A DNA stretch of 64,000 nt from Kordia algicida (GTDB lineage: Bacteria > Bacteroidota > Bacteroidia > Flavobacteriales > Flavobacteriaceae). This document shows, one piece after another, positions 46,013 to 56,600 of this stretch (positions within the stretch are counted from its first letter, which is position 1; every line of letters begins with the position of its first letter). A program made the position numbers and the translations under genes. The stretch is taken from NCBI RefSeq assembly GCF_051013375.1, contig NZ_CP142125.1, one strand, 5' to 3'. The notes below the pieces were generated by a model. The model saw nothing but the letters and a program-made list of their open reading frames with translations, was not told where the DNA came from and made no database searches.

Positions 46013-46941
46013 AATCTACACAAAAACATACGGAACTCATCAAAGCAGAAGCAAAACGCTTAGGTTTTTTATCGTGTGGAATCTCAAAATCAGAATTCTT
46101 AGAAGAAGAAGCGCCACGACTTGAAACTTGGCTCAATAAAAATATGCATGGCGAAATGAGTTACATGGAAAATCATTTTGACAAACGATTAGATCCCACA
46201 AAATTAGTAGACGACTCAAAATCGGTCGTTTCACTATTGCTCAATTACTATCCATCAGAAACTCAAAAAGATCCAGAAGCGCCAAAAATCTCAAAATACG
46301 CATACGGAACTGACTATCATTTTGTCATAAAAGACAAACTAAAACAACTCTTAAACTTCATTCAAGAAGAAATCGGAGAAGTTTCAGGACGTGCATTTGT
46401 AGACTCAGCACCAGTATTAGACAAAGCTTGGGCAGCAAAAAGTGGTTTGGGTTGGATTGGAAAACACAGTAACTTACTCACACAAAAAGTTGGTTCGTTC
46501 TATTTTATTGCCGAACTCATCATTGATTTAGAACTCGAATACGATTTGCCAGTCACCGATCATTGCGGAAGCTGTACGGCATGCATAGACGCGTGTCCTA
46601 CACAAGCCATTGTAGAACCGTATGTGGTTGACGGAAGCAAATGTATATCCTATTTTACCATTGAACTCAAAAACGAAATTCCAACACACGTGCAAGGGCA
46701 ATTTGACAATTGGATGTTTGGTTGCGATGTATGTCAAGACGTTTGCCCGTGGAATCGTTTCTCTAAACCACACAACGAACCCTTATTCAATCCGCATCCA
46801 GAATTACTATCCATGAGTAAAAAAGAATGGGAAGAAATCACTCAAGAAGTCTTTAGTGAAATCTTTAAAAAATCTGCGGTAAAACGAACAAAATATACAG
46901 GTTTGATGCGGAATATTCAGTTCTTAAAAACTGAAAATTGA
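46009..46941 (+). CDS. queG: Epoxyqueuosine reductase QueG
   Basis: A 310-residue cobalamin and iron-sulfur enzyme that makes the last step to queuosine in tRNA. Two [4Fe-4S] motifs are complete: CGSCTACIDACP (near 186) and CDVCQDVCPWN (near 239). The N-terminal cobalamin-binding part includes SYMENHFDKRLDPTKLV and GKHSNLLTQKVGSFYF. The start is TTG at 46009, overlapping the P450 stop as TTGA, so the two genes are coupled in translation; the next ATG would cut off the conserved KAEAKRLGF. Confidence 0.95.
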   Translation: MKSTQKHTELIKAEAKRLGFLSCGISKSEFLEEEAPRLETWLNKNMHGEMSYMENHFDKRLDPTKLVDDSKSVVSLLLNYYPSETQKDPEAPKISKYAYGTDYHFVIKDKLKQLLNFIQEEIGEVSGRAFVDSAPVLDKAWAAKSGLGWIGKHSNLLTQKVGSFYFIAELIIDLELEYDLPVTDHCGSCTACIDACPTQAIVEPYVVDGSKCISYFTIELKNEIPTHVQGQFDNWMFGCDVCQDVCPWNRFSKPHNEPLFNPHPELLSMSKKEWEEITQEVFSEIFKKSAVKRTKYTGLMRNIQFLKTEN

Positions 46942-46960
46942 CATTTTAAAGTTTCGAAAA

Positions 46961-47530
46961 ATGGTTCAAAACACAAACAATATCGTAAGCTTTATATCGG
47001 AAAACTTTTTTCTCCCATTTGCTATATACTCAATCATATTCTTTACTCTTTACAGATTTAATAAAGACAAAAAAGTACTCAAAGAATTTGATAAAATAGC
47101 AATTCAACTTACCATTTGGGTTGCAACTATTTGGATTCTTCTCAAAATCACAGGAATCGTCACATTCTTAGTTCAAATGAAATTAGAAGATAGCTCAACA
47201 ACTTTTTCTCAAAATTTATCCTGGTTTATCAGAAAAACGTGGTTTCAAATTTTCTTTTGGATAATTTTATCGCAGTTATTACGAATAAAATACATTGCAA
47301 AATATCTTTTTCCTAGAATCTTAATTGCCTTCTTTCTTTCCTTTAGTTTTGAAAAAATCACAATGTTACTAATTAACATACATCGTGATTATCTTCCTGA
47401 ATCGGTAAACTTATACACTAATATTCCTTCATTAATAGCTGTATTGCTACTAAAAACACTTATTTTCACGCTAATTGTAAGTGTATTTTATCTAGGAAAA
47501 CGCTTTTTTAAAAATGATAATAGCAAGTAA
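46961..47530 (+). CDS. Hypothetical membrane protein, four to five helices
   Basis: I do not recognise this 189-residue protein. Hydrophobic segments lie at about 14-31, 48-70, 90-105, 118-137 and 155-178, so it is an integral membrane protein. Residues 130-148 read FEKITMLLINIHRDYLPES, closely like FERFVIIVTSLHRDYLPSS in ActC (near 385), with the same spacing from Phe-Glu to His-Arg-Asp-Tyr-Leu-Pro. That hints at a common origin or a shared binding site, possibly for quinone, but the rest of the sequence shows no clear match. It follows queG by 19 bases and may belong to the same operon. Confidence 0.75.
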   Translation: MVQNTNNIVSFISENFFLPFAIYSIIFFTLYRFNKDKKVLKEFDKIAIQLTIWVATIWILLKITGIVTFLVQMKLEDSSTTFSQNLSWFIRKTWFQIFFWIILSQLLRIKYIAKYLFPRILIAFFLSFSFEKITMLLINIHRDYLPESVNLYTNIPSLIAVLLLKTLIFTLIVSVFYLGKRFFKNDNSK

Positions 47531-47599
47531 AACGTACTCATCAACGTTAAATAAAACGAAAGAAACCACATTTAATTTTTTCCTTTAAACTCAGACATT

Positions 47600-47607
47600 T
47601 AAATTTG
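47600..47607 (+). promoter_or_regulatory. -7 element of the malic enzyme gene
   Basis: TAAATTTG fits TAnnTTTG, with a T-rich stretch ending 19 bases upstream at 47580. It lies 41 bases before the ATG. Confidence 0.6.
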
Positions 47608-47648
47608 TAAATTCATATTGCCTGTAAAACATCAATCAGTTACAAGCG

Positions 47649-49961
47649 ATGAAACCGATCCATATGAGCAAAAGCAACAAAGAACGCAAAAGGAGAGAAG
47701 CACTAATATACCATGCAAAACCGCAACCAGGAAAAATAAAAGTTGTTCCTACCAAAAGATATTCTACACAACGTGATTTATCCTTAGCGTATTCTCCCGG
47801 AGTTGCAGAACCTTGCTTAGAAATAGCAAAAGACAAAGCAAACGTTTACAAATACACAACCAAAGCAAACTTGGTCGCTGTAATCTCAAATGGAACAGCA
47901 GTTTTAGGCTTAGGCGATATTGGTCCTGAAGCTTCAAAACCTGTCATGGAAGGAAAAGGATTGCTCTTTAAAATCTTTGCGGATATAGATGTGTTTGATA
48001 TTGAGGTAGATACAAAAGATGTCGATCAATTCATTGAAACGGTCAAAAATATTGCGCCAACTTTTGGAGGAATCAATTTAGAAGATATTGCAGCTCCAGA
48101 AGCATTTGAAATAGAACGCAGACTCATAGAAGAATTAGACATTCCTGTAATGCACGACGATCAGCATGGAACGGCAATCATTTCTTCGGCAGCGTTAATT
48201 AATGCCTTAGAATTGGCAGAAAAAAACATAGAAGATGTACGTTTTGTAGTTTCAGGAGCAGGTTCAGCAGCAATCTCATGTATGAATCTATACGTAGCGC
48301 TTGGTGCGAAACTGGAAAACATTGCTATGTTTGACATTGATGGACTTTTGCACAAAGGTAGAACGGACTTATCTCCAATGCAAGCACGCTTTAGAACATC
48401 AAAACACTACAACTCGCTAGCAGATGCAATGAAAAATGCAGACGTATTTCTGGGACTTTCTGTAGGAAACATAGTGTCGCAAGACATGTTACGCTCTATG
48501 GCAGATAATCCAATTGTGTTTGCAATGGCAAATCCGACACCAGAAATATCTTATGCAGAAGCCATTGCTTCCCGAGAAGATATCATCATGGCAACAGGTC
48601 GCTCAGATCATCCAAATCAAGTAAACAATGTACTTGGTTTTCCATTCATATTTCGTGGTGCGTTAGATGTGCGTGCCACAAAAATTAACGAAGCAATGAA
48701 AATGGCTGCGGTCAAAGCATTAGCGGCATTAGCAAAAGAACCTGTTCCAGAGCAAGTAAACATCGCTTATGGTGAAACAAAACTCAACTTTGGAAAAGAA
48801 TACATCATTCCAAAACCATTTGACCCAAGACTCATTGCCAAAATTCCACCAGCCATCGCAAAAGCAGCAATGGAATCTGGAGTGGCAACAGAACCTATAG
48901 AAGATTGGGCACGTTATGAAGACGAACTCTTACACCGATTAGGTGCCGACAATAAAATAATTCGACTACTACACAAAAGAGCTAGAACAAATCCGAAACG
49001 TATTGTATTTGCAGAAGCCGATCATTTAGACGTGCTCAAAGCGGCACAATATGTATACGATGAACGAATTGCTATTCCTATCCTATTAGGGAACGAAAAA
49101 ACAATTCACGAACTCAGAGATGAGTTGGAATTTGATGGTGATGTAGAAATAATAGATCCAAAAAGCGACGAACAAATAGAACGCAGAGAACGATTTGCAA
49201 ATATCTATTGGGAATCACGAAAACGCAAAGGTGTTACTATTATAGATGCGCAAAAGAAAATGCGCGAACGTAACTACTTTGCCGCAATGTTGGTAAATGA
49301 TGGATATGCTGACGGATTAATCTCAGGATATTCCAGAAGCTATCCAACTGTGGTAAAACCTATGTTGGAACTCATCGGAACGGCAAAAGGTGTAAAACGA
49401 GTAGCAACCACCAACCTAATGATTACCGAGCGTGGACCTATGTTTCTATCAGATACGTCTATAAATATTGATCCATCTGGGCGAGAATTGGCAAAAATTG
49501 CACAAATGACAGCATTAACGGTAAAAATGTTTGGACTCGAACCAAATATTGCCATGCTATCATACTCAAACTTTGGTTCATCGGAACATGAAAATGCTAA
49601 AAAAGTAAGTGAGGCAGTAGAATATCTTCATAGATATTATCCAGAAATCAACGTAGATGGAGCATTACAATCCGACTTTGCTTTAAACAGAGAAATGCTA
49701 GCAGAAAAATTTCCATTCTCAAAACTAGCAGGAAAAGAAGTAAACACACTCGTATTTCCAAATCTCGATGCTGCAAACATTACTTATAAATTGATGAAAG
49801 AACTAAACAAAGCAGATTCTATTGGACCTATCATGTTAGGAATGAGCAAGCCTGTACACATCTTGCAATTAGGCTCAAGCGTTGACGAAATCATAAATAT
49901 GGCAGCTGTTGCTGTAGTTGACTCACAAGAAAAAGAAAAGTGGCAACACCGAAAAGAGTAA
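47649..49961 (+). CDS. maeB: NADP-dependent malic enzyme with phosphotransacetylase-like domain
   Basis: A 770-residue two-domain protein. The malic enzyme part (about 1-430) has LSLAYSPGVAEPC, VMHDDQHGTAII and the nucleotide loop VVSGAGSAAISC. It oxidises malate to pyruvate and CO2 with NADP reduction. The C-terminal half (about 435-770) is like phosphate acetyltransferase (NYFAAMLVNDGYADGLISG), but in MaeB proteins it usually serves regulation by acetyl-CoA rather than catalysis. Length is normal. A second ATG 15 bases on (MSKSNKERKRREAL) is also possible. Confidence 0.95.
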   Translation: MKPIHMSKSNKERKRREALIYHAKPQPGKIKVVPTKRYSTQRDLSLAYSPGVAEPCLEIAKDKANVYKYTTKANLVAVISNGTAVLGLGDIGPEASKPVMEGKGLLFKIFADIDVFDIEVDTKDVDQFIETVKNIAPTFGGINLEDIAAPEAFEIERRLIEELDIPVMHDDQHGTAIISSAALINALELAEKNIEDVRFVVSGAGSAAISCMNLYVALGAKLENIAMFDIDGLLHKGRTDLSPMQARFRTSKHYNSLADAMKNADVFLGLSVGNIVSQDMLRSMADNPIVFAMANPTPEISYAEAIASREDIIMATGRSDHPNQVNNVLGFPFIFRGALDVRATKINEAMKMAAVKALAALAKEPVPEQVNIAYGETKLNFGKEYIIPKPFDPRLIAKIPPAIAKAAMESGVATEPIEDWARYEDELLHRLGADNKIIRLLHKRARTNPKRIVFAEADHLDVLKAAQYVYDERIAIPILLGNEKTIHELRDELEFDGDVEIIDPKSDEQIERRERFANIYWESRKRKGVTIIDAQKKMRERNYFAAMLVNDGYADGLISGYSRSYPTVVKPMLELIGTAKGVKRVATTNLMITERGPMFLSDTSINIDPSGRELAKIAQMTALTVKMFGLEPNIAMLSYSNFGSSEHENAKKVSEAVEYLHRYYPEINVDGALQSDFALNREMLAEKFPFSKLAGKEVNTLVFPNLDAANITYKLMKELNKADSIGPIMLGMSKPVHILQLGSSVDEIINMAAVAVVDSQEKEKWQHRKE

Positions 49962-50034
49962 TCCTAAAAAAGAGAAGTATAGCATATTAGTATATTAAAG
50001 GTGCAAATGGTTAAATAAATGTGAATAAATTTAT

Positions 50035-50042
50035 TACATTTG
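50035..50042 (+). promoter_or_regulatory. -7 element before ruvA
   Basis: TACATTTG fits TAnnTTTG, 23 bases before the ruvA ATG. The -33 box is not clear. It would serve ruvA and probably sprA. Confidence 0.5.
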
Positions 50043-50065
50043 GAACTTTAACTAGCAACTAATAA

Positions 50066-50647
50066 ATGATTACTCATATACAAGGGAAGCTCGTAGAGAA
50101 AAATCCAACGGATGTAGTGATTGAATGTAATGGCGTTGGATATTTCATAAATATCTCACTAACTACGTATTCTCAAATTCCAAATCAAGAAAACATAAAA
50201 CTATTTACGCACCTTCATGTTCGTGAAGATGCACAAACCCTGTATGGCTTTTTTCAAAAAGCAGAACGCGCTGTATTTCGATTGCTAATTTCTGTTTCAG
50301 GAATTGGTACAAGTACTGCACGCACCATGCTTTCTTCTCTAACATCCGAACAAATATGTGAAGCAATTGGCTCAGGAGATGTACCAACCATTCAAGGTGT
50401 AAAAGGGATTGGTGCCAAAACTGCACAGCGAGTTATCATAGAATTAAAGGATAAAGTCTTAAAATTATACGATCTTGACGAAGTTTCGATGTCTCAAAAC
50501 AATACAAACAAAGAAGAAACGTTATCTGCTTTGGAAGTCTTGGGTTACACTCGAAAACAATCAGAAAGAGTCCTCGATAAAATAATTAAAGAAATGCCAG
50601 CTGGAAGTGTAGAACAGTTGATAAAAATGGCGTTAAAAAACTTATAA
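50066..50647 (+). CDS. ruvA: Holliday junction DNA helicase RuvA
   Basis: A 193-residue RuvA. It has the N-terminal OB-fold (MITHIQGKLVEKNPTDVVIE), the helix-hairpin-helix region (VSGIGTSTARTML and VKGIGAKTAQRVIIELKDK), and the C-terminal domain that touches RuvB (ALEVLGYTRKQSERVLDKI). It binds Holliday junctions as a tetramer. It is 5 bases from sprA, so they share an mRNA, a link often seen in flavobacteria. Confidence 0.97.
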   Translation: MITHIQGKLVEKNPTDVVIECNGVGYFINISLTTYSQIPNQENIKLFTHLHVREDAQTLYGFFQKAERAVFRLLISVSGIGTSTARTMLSSLTSEQICEAIGSGDVPTIQGVKGIGAKTAQRVIIELKDKVLKLYDLDEVSMSQNNTNKEETLSALEVLGYTRKQSERVLDKIIKEMPAGSVEQLIKMALKNL

Positions 50648-50652
50648 TTACT

Positions 50653-53600
50653 TTGAAAAAAAATACCAACCTAATAACAAAGTATTTCAAAAATACGCTT
50701 GCCGTATTTGCTTTGCTATTTACCACCATTCTCACGGCGCAAGAACCGACAACGCAGCCGCAAGATACAACCAAAACGCAAACGGGTTATGCTATAGGGA
50801 AAATAAAACTAAAAGATCCTTCTAGTATTGTCTCAAAATACACGTATGATCCAAAAATTGACCGCTACATCTACACGCAAACGGTTGGTGAATACGATAT
50901 CAGATATCCATTAATCCTTACGCCACAACAATATCGTGAGTTGTTGCTAAAGGAAAGCATGAAAGGTTATTTTAAAGAAAAACTAGATGCTATTGATGGA
51001 AAAAAAGATGGCTCAAAAGACGCTCAAAAAAACCTATTGCCTATATGGGAAATCAACTCTAACTTCTTTGAAACAATCTTTGGCGGAAATACCATTGAAG
51101 TCATACCACAAGGTTCAGTAGCAATGGATTTAGGAGTTCGTTTCCAAAAAAATGACAATCCAGCGTTATCTCCAAGAAACAGAAGTAATCTAAGTTTTGA
51201 TTTCGATCAGCGAATCAGCCTAAGCTTACTCGGAAAAGTAGGTGAACGATTAAAAATTAACGCCAACTACGATACAGAATCTACCTTTGATTTTCAAAAT
51301 CAAATCAAACTAGAATACACGCCTACAGAAGATGATATCCTGCAAAAAATTGAAATTGGTAACGTAAGTATGCCGCTCAACAGTTCACTAATCACAGGAG
51401 CACAAAGTCTATTTGGTGTCAAAACACAATTGCAATTTGGAAAAACACGTATTACGGGAGTTTTCTCAGAACAACGTTCACAGACAAGAACCATTACTGC
51501 GCAAGGTGGCGGAACCATTGAAGAATTCGCCTTATTTGCTTTAGACTATGATGAAGATCGTCACTTTTTCCTATCACAATACTTTAGAGATCGATACAAT
51601 GTAGCCTTAGAAAACTATCCATTTGTAAACACTCCAGTAGAAATTACAAGGGTAGAAGTTTGGGTAACAAACCGTTCGGCGCAAACTCAAAATGTACGTA
51701 ACATCGTAGGATTGCAGGATTTAGGAGAAGCAGATCCTAACAAAACAAGAATCAATCAGCCGCCAACTCCAGCGCCACCAGGATTCTTTAACTCAGCAGA
51801 TCCAAATGCGTTTCCTGATAATGAAAACAATGATTACAATCCAGAAGGAATAGGAACGGCAAACTCAGTACTAACTGACGATATTAGAGATGTAGCCACC
51901 ATTCAAAATGGATTTCCAGCAACAATCAATGCGCAACAAGGATTTGACTATGTATATCTTGAAAATGCTCGTAAACTAAACGAAAATGAATACAAAGTAC
52001 ATACAAAACTAGGATACATTTCTTTAAATCAACGCTTAAGTAATGACGAAGTATTAGCAGTTGCTTTCCAATACACCGCAAATGGTCAAGTATATCAAGT
52101 TGGTGAATTTGCCAATGGAGGAATTGACGCAACGCAGGTAACCAATACAGATACCAACGGGAATCCAACACAAATTGACAATCAAAACTTAGTAGTAAAA
52201 CTGTTAAAAAGCGCAATAACAGAAGTAAACGATCCAATTTGGGATTTAATGATGAAAAACATCTATTCAACGGATGCATATCAATTAAGTCCTGAAGATT
52301 TCAGACTAAACATTCTGTATACCGATCCTTCTCCTGTAAACTACATCACTGCCGTAGATGGTGGTCCAGCATTGCCAACAGATGTTGCTGATGAAATACT
52401 TTTAAAAGTGTTTAATTTAGATCGATTAGACATATACCAAAACCCACAAGCTGGTGGAGATGGTTTCTTTGATTACTATCCAGGACTTACTGTCGATCAA
52501 GAATTTGGACGAATCATATTTACAACGGTTGAACCCTTTGGGGAATTCTTATTTGAAAAACTAAGAAATGCCGCGTCAGAAGATTATGATACGCCTGCCA
52601 ACTACAATGCCAATCAAACACGTTACGTATACCGAAGCATGTATACCGAAACAAAAGCAGGAGCCTTAGATGATGCCGATTTAAACAAATTCCAATTAAA
52701 AGGACGTTACAAATCACAAGGTGGCGACGGAATTCCATTAGGAGCCTTCAACGTACCAAGAGGTTCTGTAGTGGTAACTGCTGGCGGACGTGTATTGCAG
52801 GAAGGAATTGACTATACGGTAAACTATCAATTAGGACGTGTTCAAATACTAGATGAAGCACTAAAAGCATCCAACACTCCAATTGACGTTTCAGTAGAAA
52901 ATAACTCGCTATTTGGGCAGCAAAACAAACGTTTTACAGGAATTAATGTAGAGCATCAATTTAACGATAACTTCTTAATTGGAGCAACATACTTAAATCT
53001 TAACGAACGACCAATAACGCAAAAAGCAAACTACGGAGCAGAACCTGTAAACAACTCTATCTTTGGGTTTAACGGAAACTACTCAACAGAAGTTCCTTTC
53101 CTAACACGATTGGTAAACAAACTTCCAAATGTTGATACTGATGTCGCTTCAAACGTATCTGTTCGTGGAGAATTTGCATACCTATTACCAGGAAGTCCAA
53201 AAAATGCAGACTTTGAAGGAGAAGCTACTGCGTATGTAGATGATTTTGAAGGAGCACAATCTACCATCGATATCAAATCACCATTAGGTTGGTTCTTAGC
53301 AAGTACGCCAGGAACACAAGGAGATGTACTCGGTGACAACTTGGGTGGACAATTTGGAAATGACGATTTACAATACGGATTCAACAGAGCAAAACTTGCT
53401 TGGTACACAATTGATCCTGTATTTTACGGAAACCAAGCACCAGGCGAAATAGGACCAGAAGACATTTCTACTAACGAAACACGAAGAATATTTGTAGACG
53501 AAATATTTCCGCAAACAGACATTGCACGTGGACAAACTACCATTCAAAACACATTAGATTTAGCATACTATCCAGGCGAAAGAGGTCCGTATAACAACAA

Positions 53601-56600
53601 TCCAAACTTTACAGGGCAGCCAAACGAAGAAAGTTGGGGAGGAATCATGCGACCAGTAACCACCACAAACTTTGAGCAAGCCAACGTTGAATACATTCAA
53701 TTTTGGGTATTAGACCCTTTTTCTGATGAAACAGGAACACCAATTCCAGGTTCTGGAGAATTGGTACTAAACATTGGAAACATTTCAGAAGATGTCTTAA
53801 AAGATGGTCGTAAGCAATACGAAAATGGTTTGCCAGAAGCAGACGCTGTCAATCCTTTAACTACTGATACTGCTTGGGGAGAAGTACCACAAACACAATC
53901 GTTAGTTTATGCGTTTGATGCAGATGATGCCAATAGAACCGCACAAGATATTGGTTTAGATGGTTTGGACGATGATGAAGAAGGAGCAAAATATACAAAC
54001 TATGCAACAGAAGCCGATCCAGCAGCAGATAACTATCAATATTTCTTAAATGCCAATGGAGATGTTTTAAACAGATACAAAAACTACAACGGAACACAAG
54101 GAAACTCACCAATTGCAGTAACAGACACCAACAGAGGATCAACAACGGTGCCTGATGTGGAAGATATCAACCGAGATCAAACAATGAATACTATTGATAA
54201 TTACTATCAATTTAGAATTCCGTTGCAAGCTGGTTTGGGTACAGCATCACAAACCTACATTACAGATGTACGTGAAGTACAAGGGTTAGAAACTCCAGAT
54301 GGTGGAAGTGTAAATGCACGTTGGATTCAGTTCAAAATTCCAATCTCAGAATTCCACAAATCGCCAGACGCAAACGTTACTCCAGATGAGAAAATTCCAT
54401 TAAACGACTTGCGTTCTATCCGTTTCATACGTATGTATATGACAGGATTTTCAGAGCCAACAGTATTGCGTTTTGCTACGTTAGATTTAATTCGTGGCGA
54501 TTGGAGACGTTACAATCTTACCTTGCAAGACAACGGAGACGATCCGCAAGATGGAGCAGATGCCAACACACAATTTGATGTAAATACGGTAAATATTGAA
54601 GAAAACGCCAACAAAACACCAATTGGATACGTAGTTCCGCCAGGAGTTGTACGTGAACAATTAAACAACAACAATACAGTAATTCGTCAAAATGAACAAT
54701 CGCTAGCAATGTCAATTTGCGATTTAGAATCAGGAGATTCCAGAGGTGTGTTCAAAAATATTGATATCGATTTACGACAATATAAAAATCTTAAAATGTT
54801 TGTGCATGCAGAATCATTAGCGGGACAAACACAACAACTTGCCGACCAGCAAGCAGTTGCTTTCTTGCGATTTGGTAATGACTTTACACAAAACTATTAC
54901 CAAGTAGAAATTCCACTAAACGTAACGCTTGATAATGAATCTTCTCCTGAAGATGTATGGAAAAACGAATTCGACATTCCATTGGCATTATTAACCCGAA
55001 TCAAAGCAGCAAACTTTAACAACGTGAGTGGTGCCACAGAAGTAGCGTACTACAACGAAAACGCAGAACCAATTGCAAACCAGTTTGATCCGTACGGAAC
55101 TGATGAGCGCATGCGAATTGCCATTATTGGTAATCCAACAATTGGTCGTGTACGTTCGTTAATGGTTGGTGTTAAAAACTCAACTGCAACAGGTTTGGAT
55201 GCAACCGATACGCCAATTGGCGGAATTCCAATTTGTGGAGAATTTTGGTTTAACGAATTGCGCTTGGCAGAATTAGAAAACCGTGGCGGTTGGGCAGCAG
55301 TTGGTTCATTAGATGCAAATTTAGCAGACTTTGCTACTGTTTCAGCAACAGGAAGAATCAGTACAGTTGGTTTTGGAAACATAGAGCAATCTCCAAACGA
55401 AAGAAGTAGGGAAGATGTAAAACAATATGATGTAGTAACCAACATCAGTCTTGGACAATTACTTCCGAAAAAATGGGGAATCAAAATTCCGTTTAACTAT
55501 AGTGTTGGGGAGGAAATTATTACGCCAGAATTTGATCCATTCTATCAGGATATTCGCTTGGAAGATCGATTGGATTTAGCAGAAACACAAGCAGAAAAAG
55601 ATCGAATCACTGAAGAAGCAATTGATTATACGAAACGAAAAAGCATCAACTTTATTGGAGTTCGTAAAGAACGTGGCGCAGAACAGAAAGCGCGTTTCTA
55701 TGATGTAGAAAATTTCACGCTTTCCTATTCATACAACGAAACGGAACACCACGATTACGAAATCAAATCTTTACGCGATCAAAATGTTCGTGCAGGAATG
55801 GATTATAACTTTAATTTTCAGCCAAAATCAATAGAACCTTTCAAAAAGAACGATTCATTATTTACTGGAAGATACTGGAAATGGTTAAAAGATTTTAACT
55901 TTAATCCATTACCAACAAGTATTTCGTTAAACTCAAACATTACGAGAAGTTTTAACGATCAAATTTACAGAGATCCATTATTGCCAGATGCAGATACGGA
56001 CAACTTACCGCGTTTGCAACAACGTAACTTCTTATTCGATTGGTCGTATGCGATCAATTACAATTTGACGAACTCGTTGCGTTTCAACTTTACAGCATCA
56101 AACAATAATATTGTCAACAATTATTTTGATGAAAATGGTGACATAGATGTCGATTTCGGAATTTGGGATGGATTCTGGGATATTGGAGATCCGAACACAC
56201 ATACGCAATCGCTACAATTAACATACGATTTGCCTCTTAATAAAATACCGACGTTTAGTTTCTTAAATGCAACATATAGTTATACAGGAGACTTTAACTG
56301 GCAACGTGGTTCGGATGTGTTGCGAGAAGTTTCTGGAGAACGCTTAAACACCATTCAAAACGCAAACACGCATAACATCAATGTTTCGTTAGACATGACA
56401 AAATTCTACAAGTACATAGGTTTTGTGAGAAAACGTAAAGGAAATAGAAAAACGAATTTGCGTGGAGGAAGACCAGGAGTTCCAGGAAAAGACAATGCAA
56501 CAGCAAATCAGGATAAAAAGAAAACTTCCAACAAAGCGAGTGTCGGAACAAAAATATTCAACACCTTAGTAGATGTGGTAGGAAGTGTAAAACGAATCAA

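Noticed and set aside
55050..55484. A 144-residue open frame on the minus strand
   Set aside because: It is antisense to sprA and has the Ser/Pro/Ile-rich makeup typical of shadow frames in AT-rich coding DNA.
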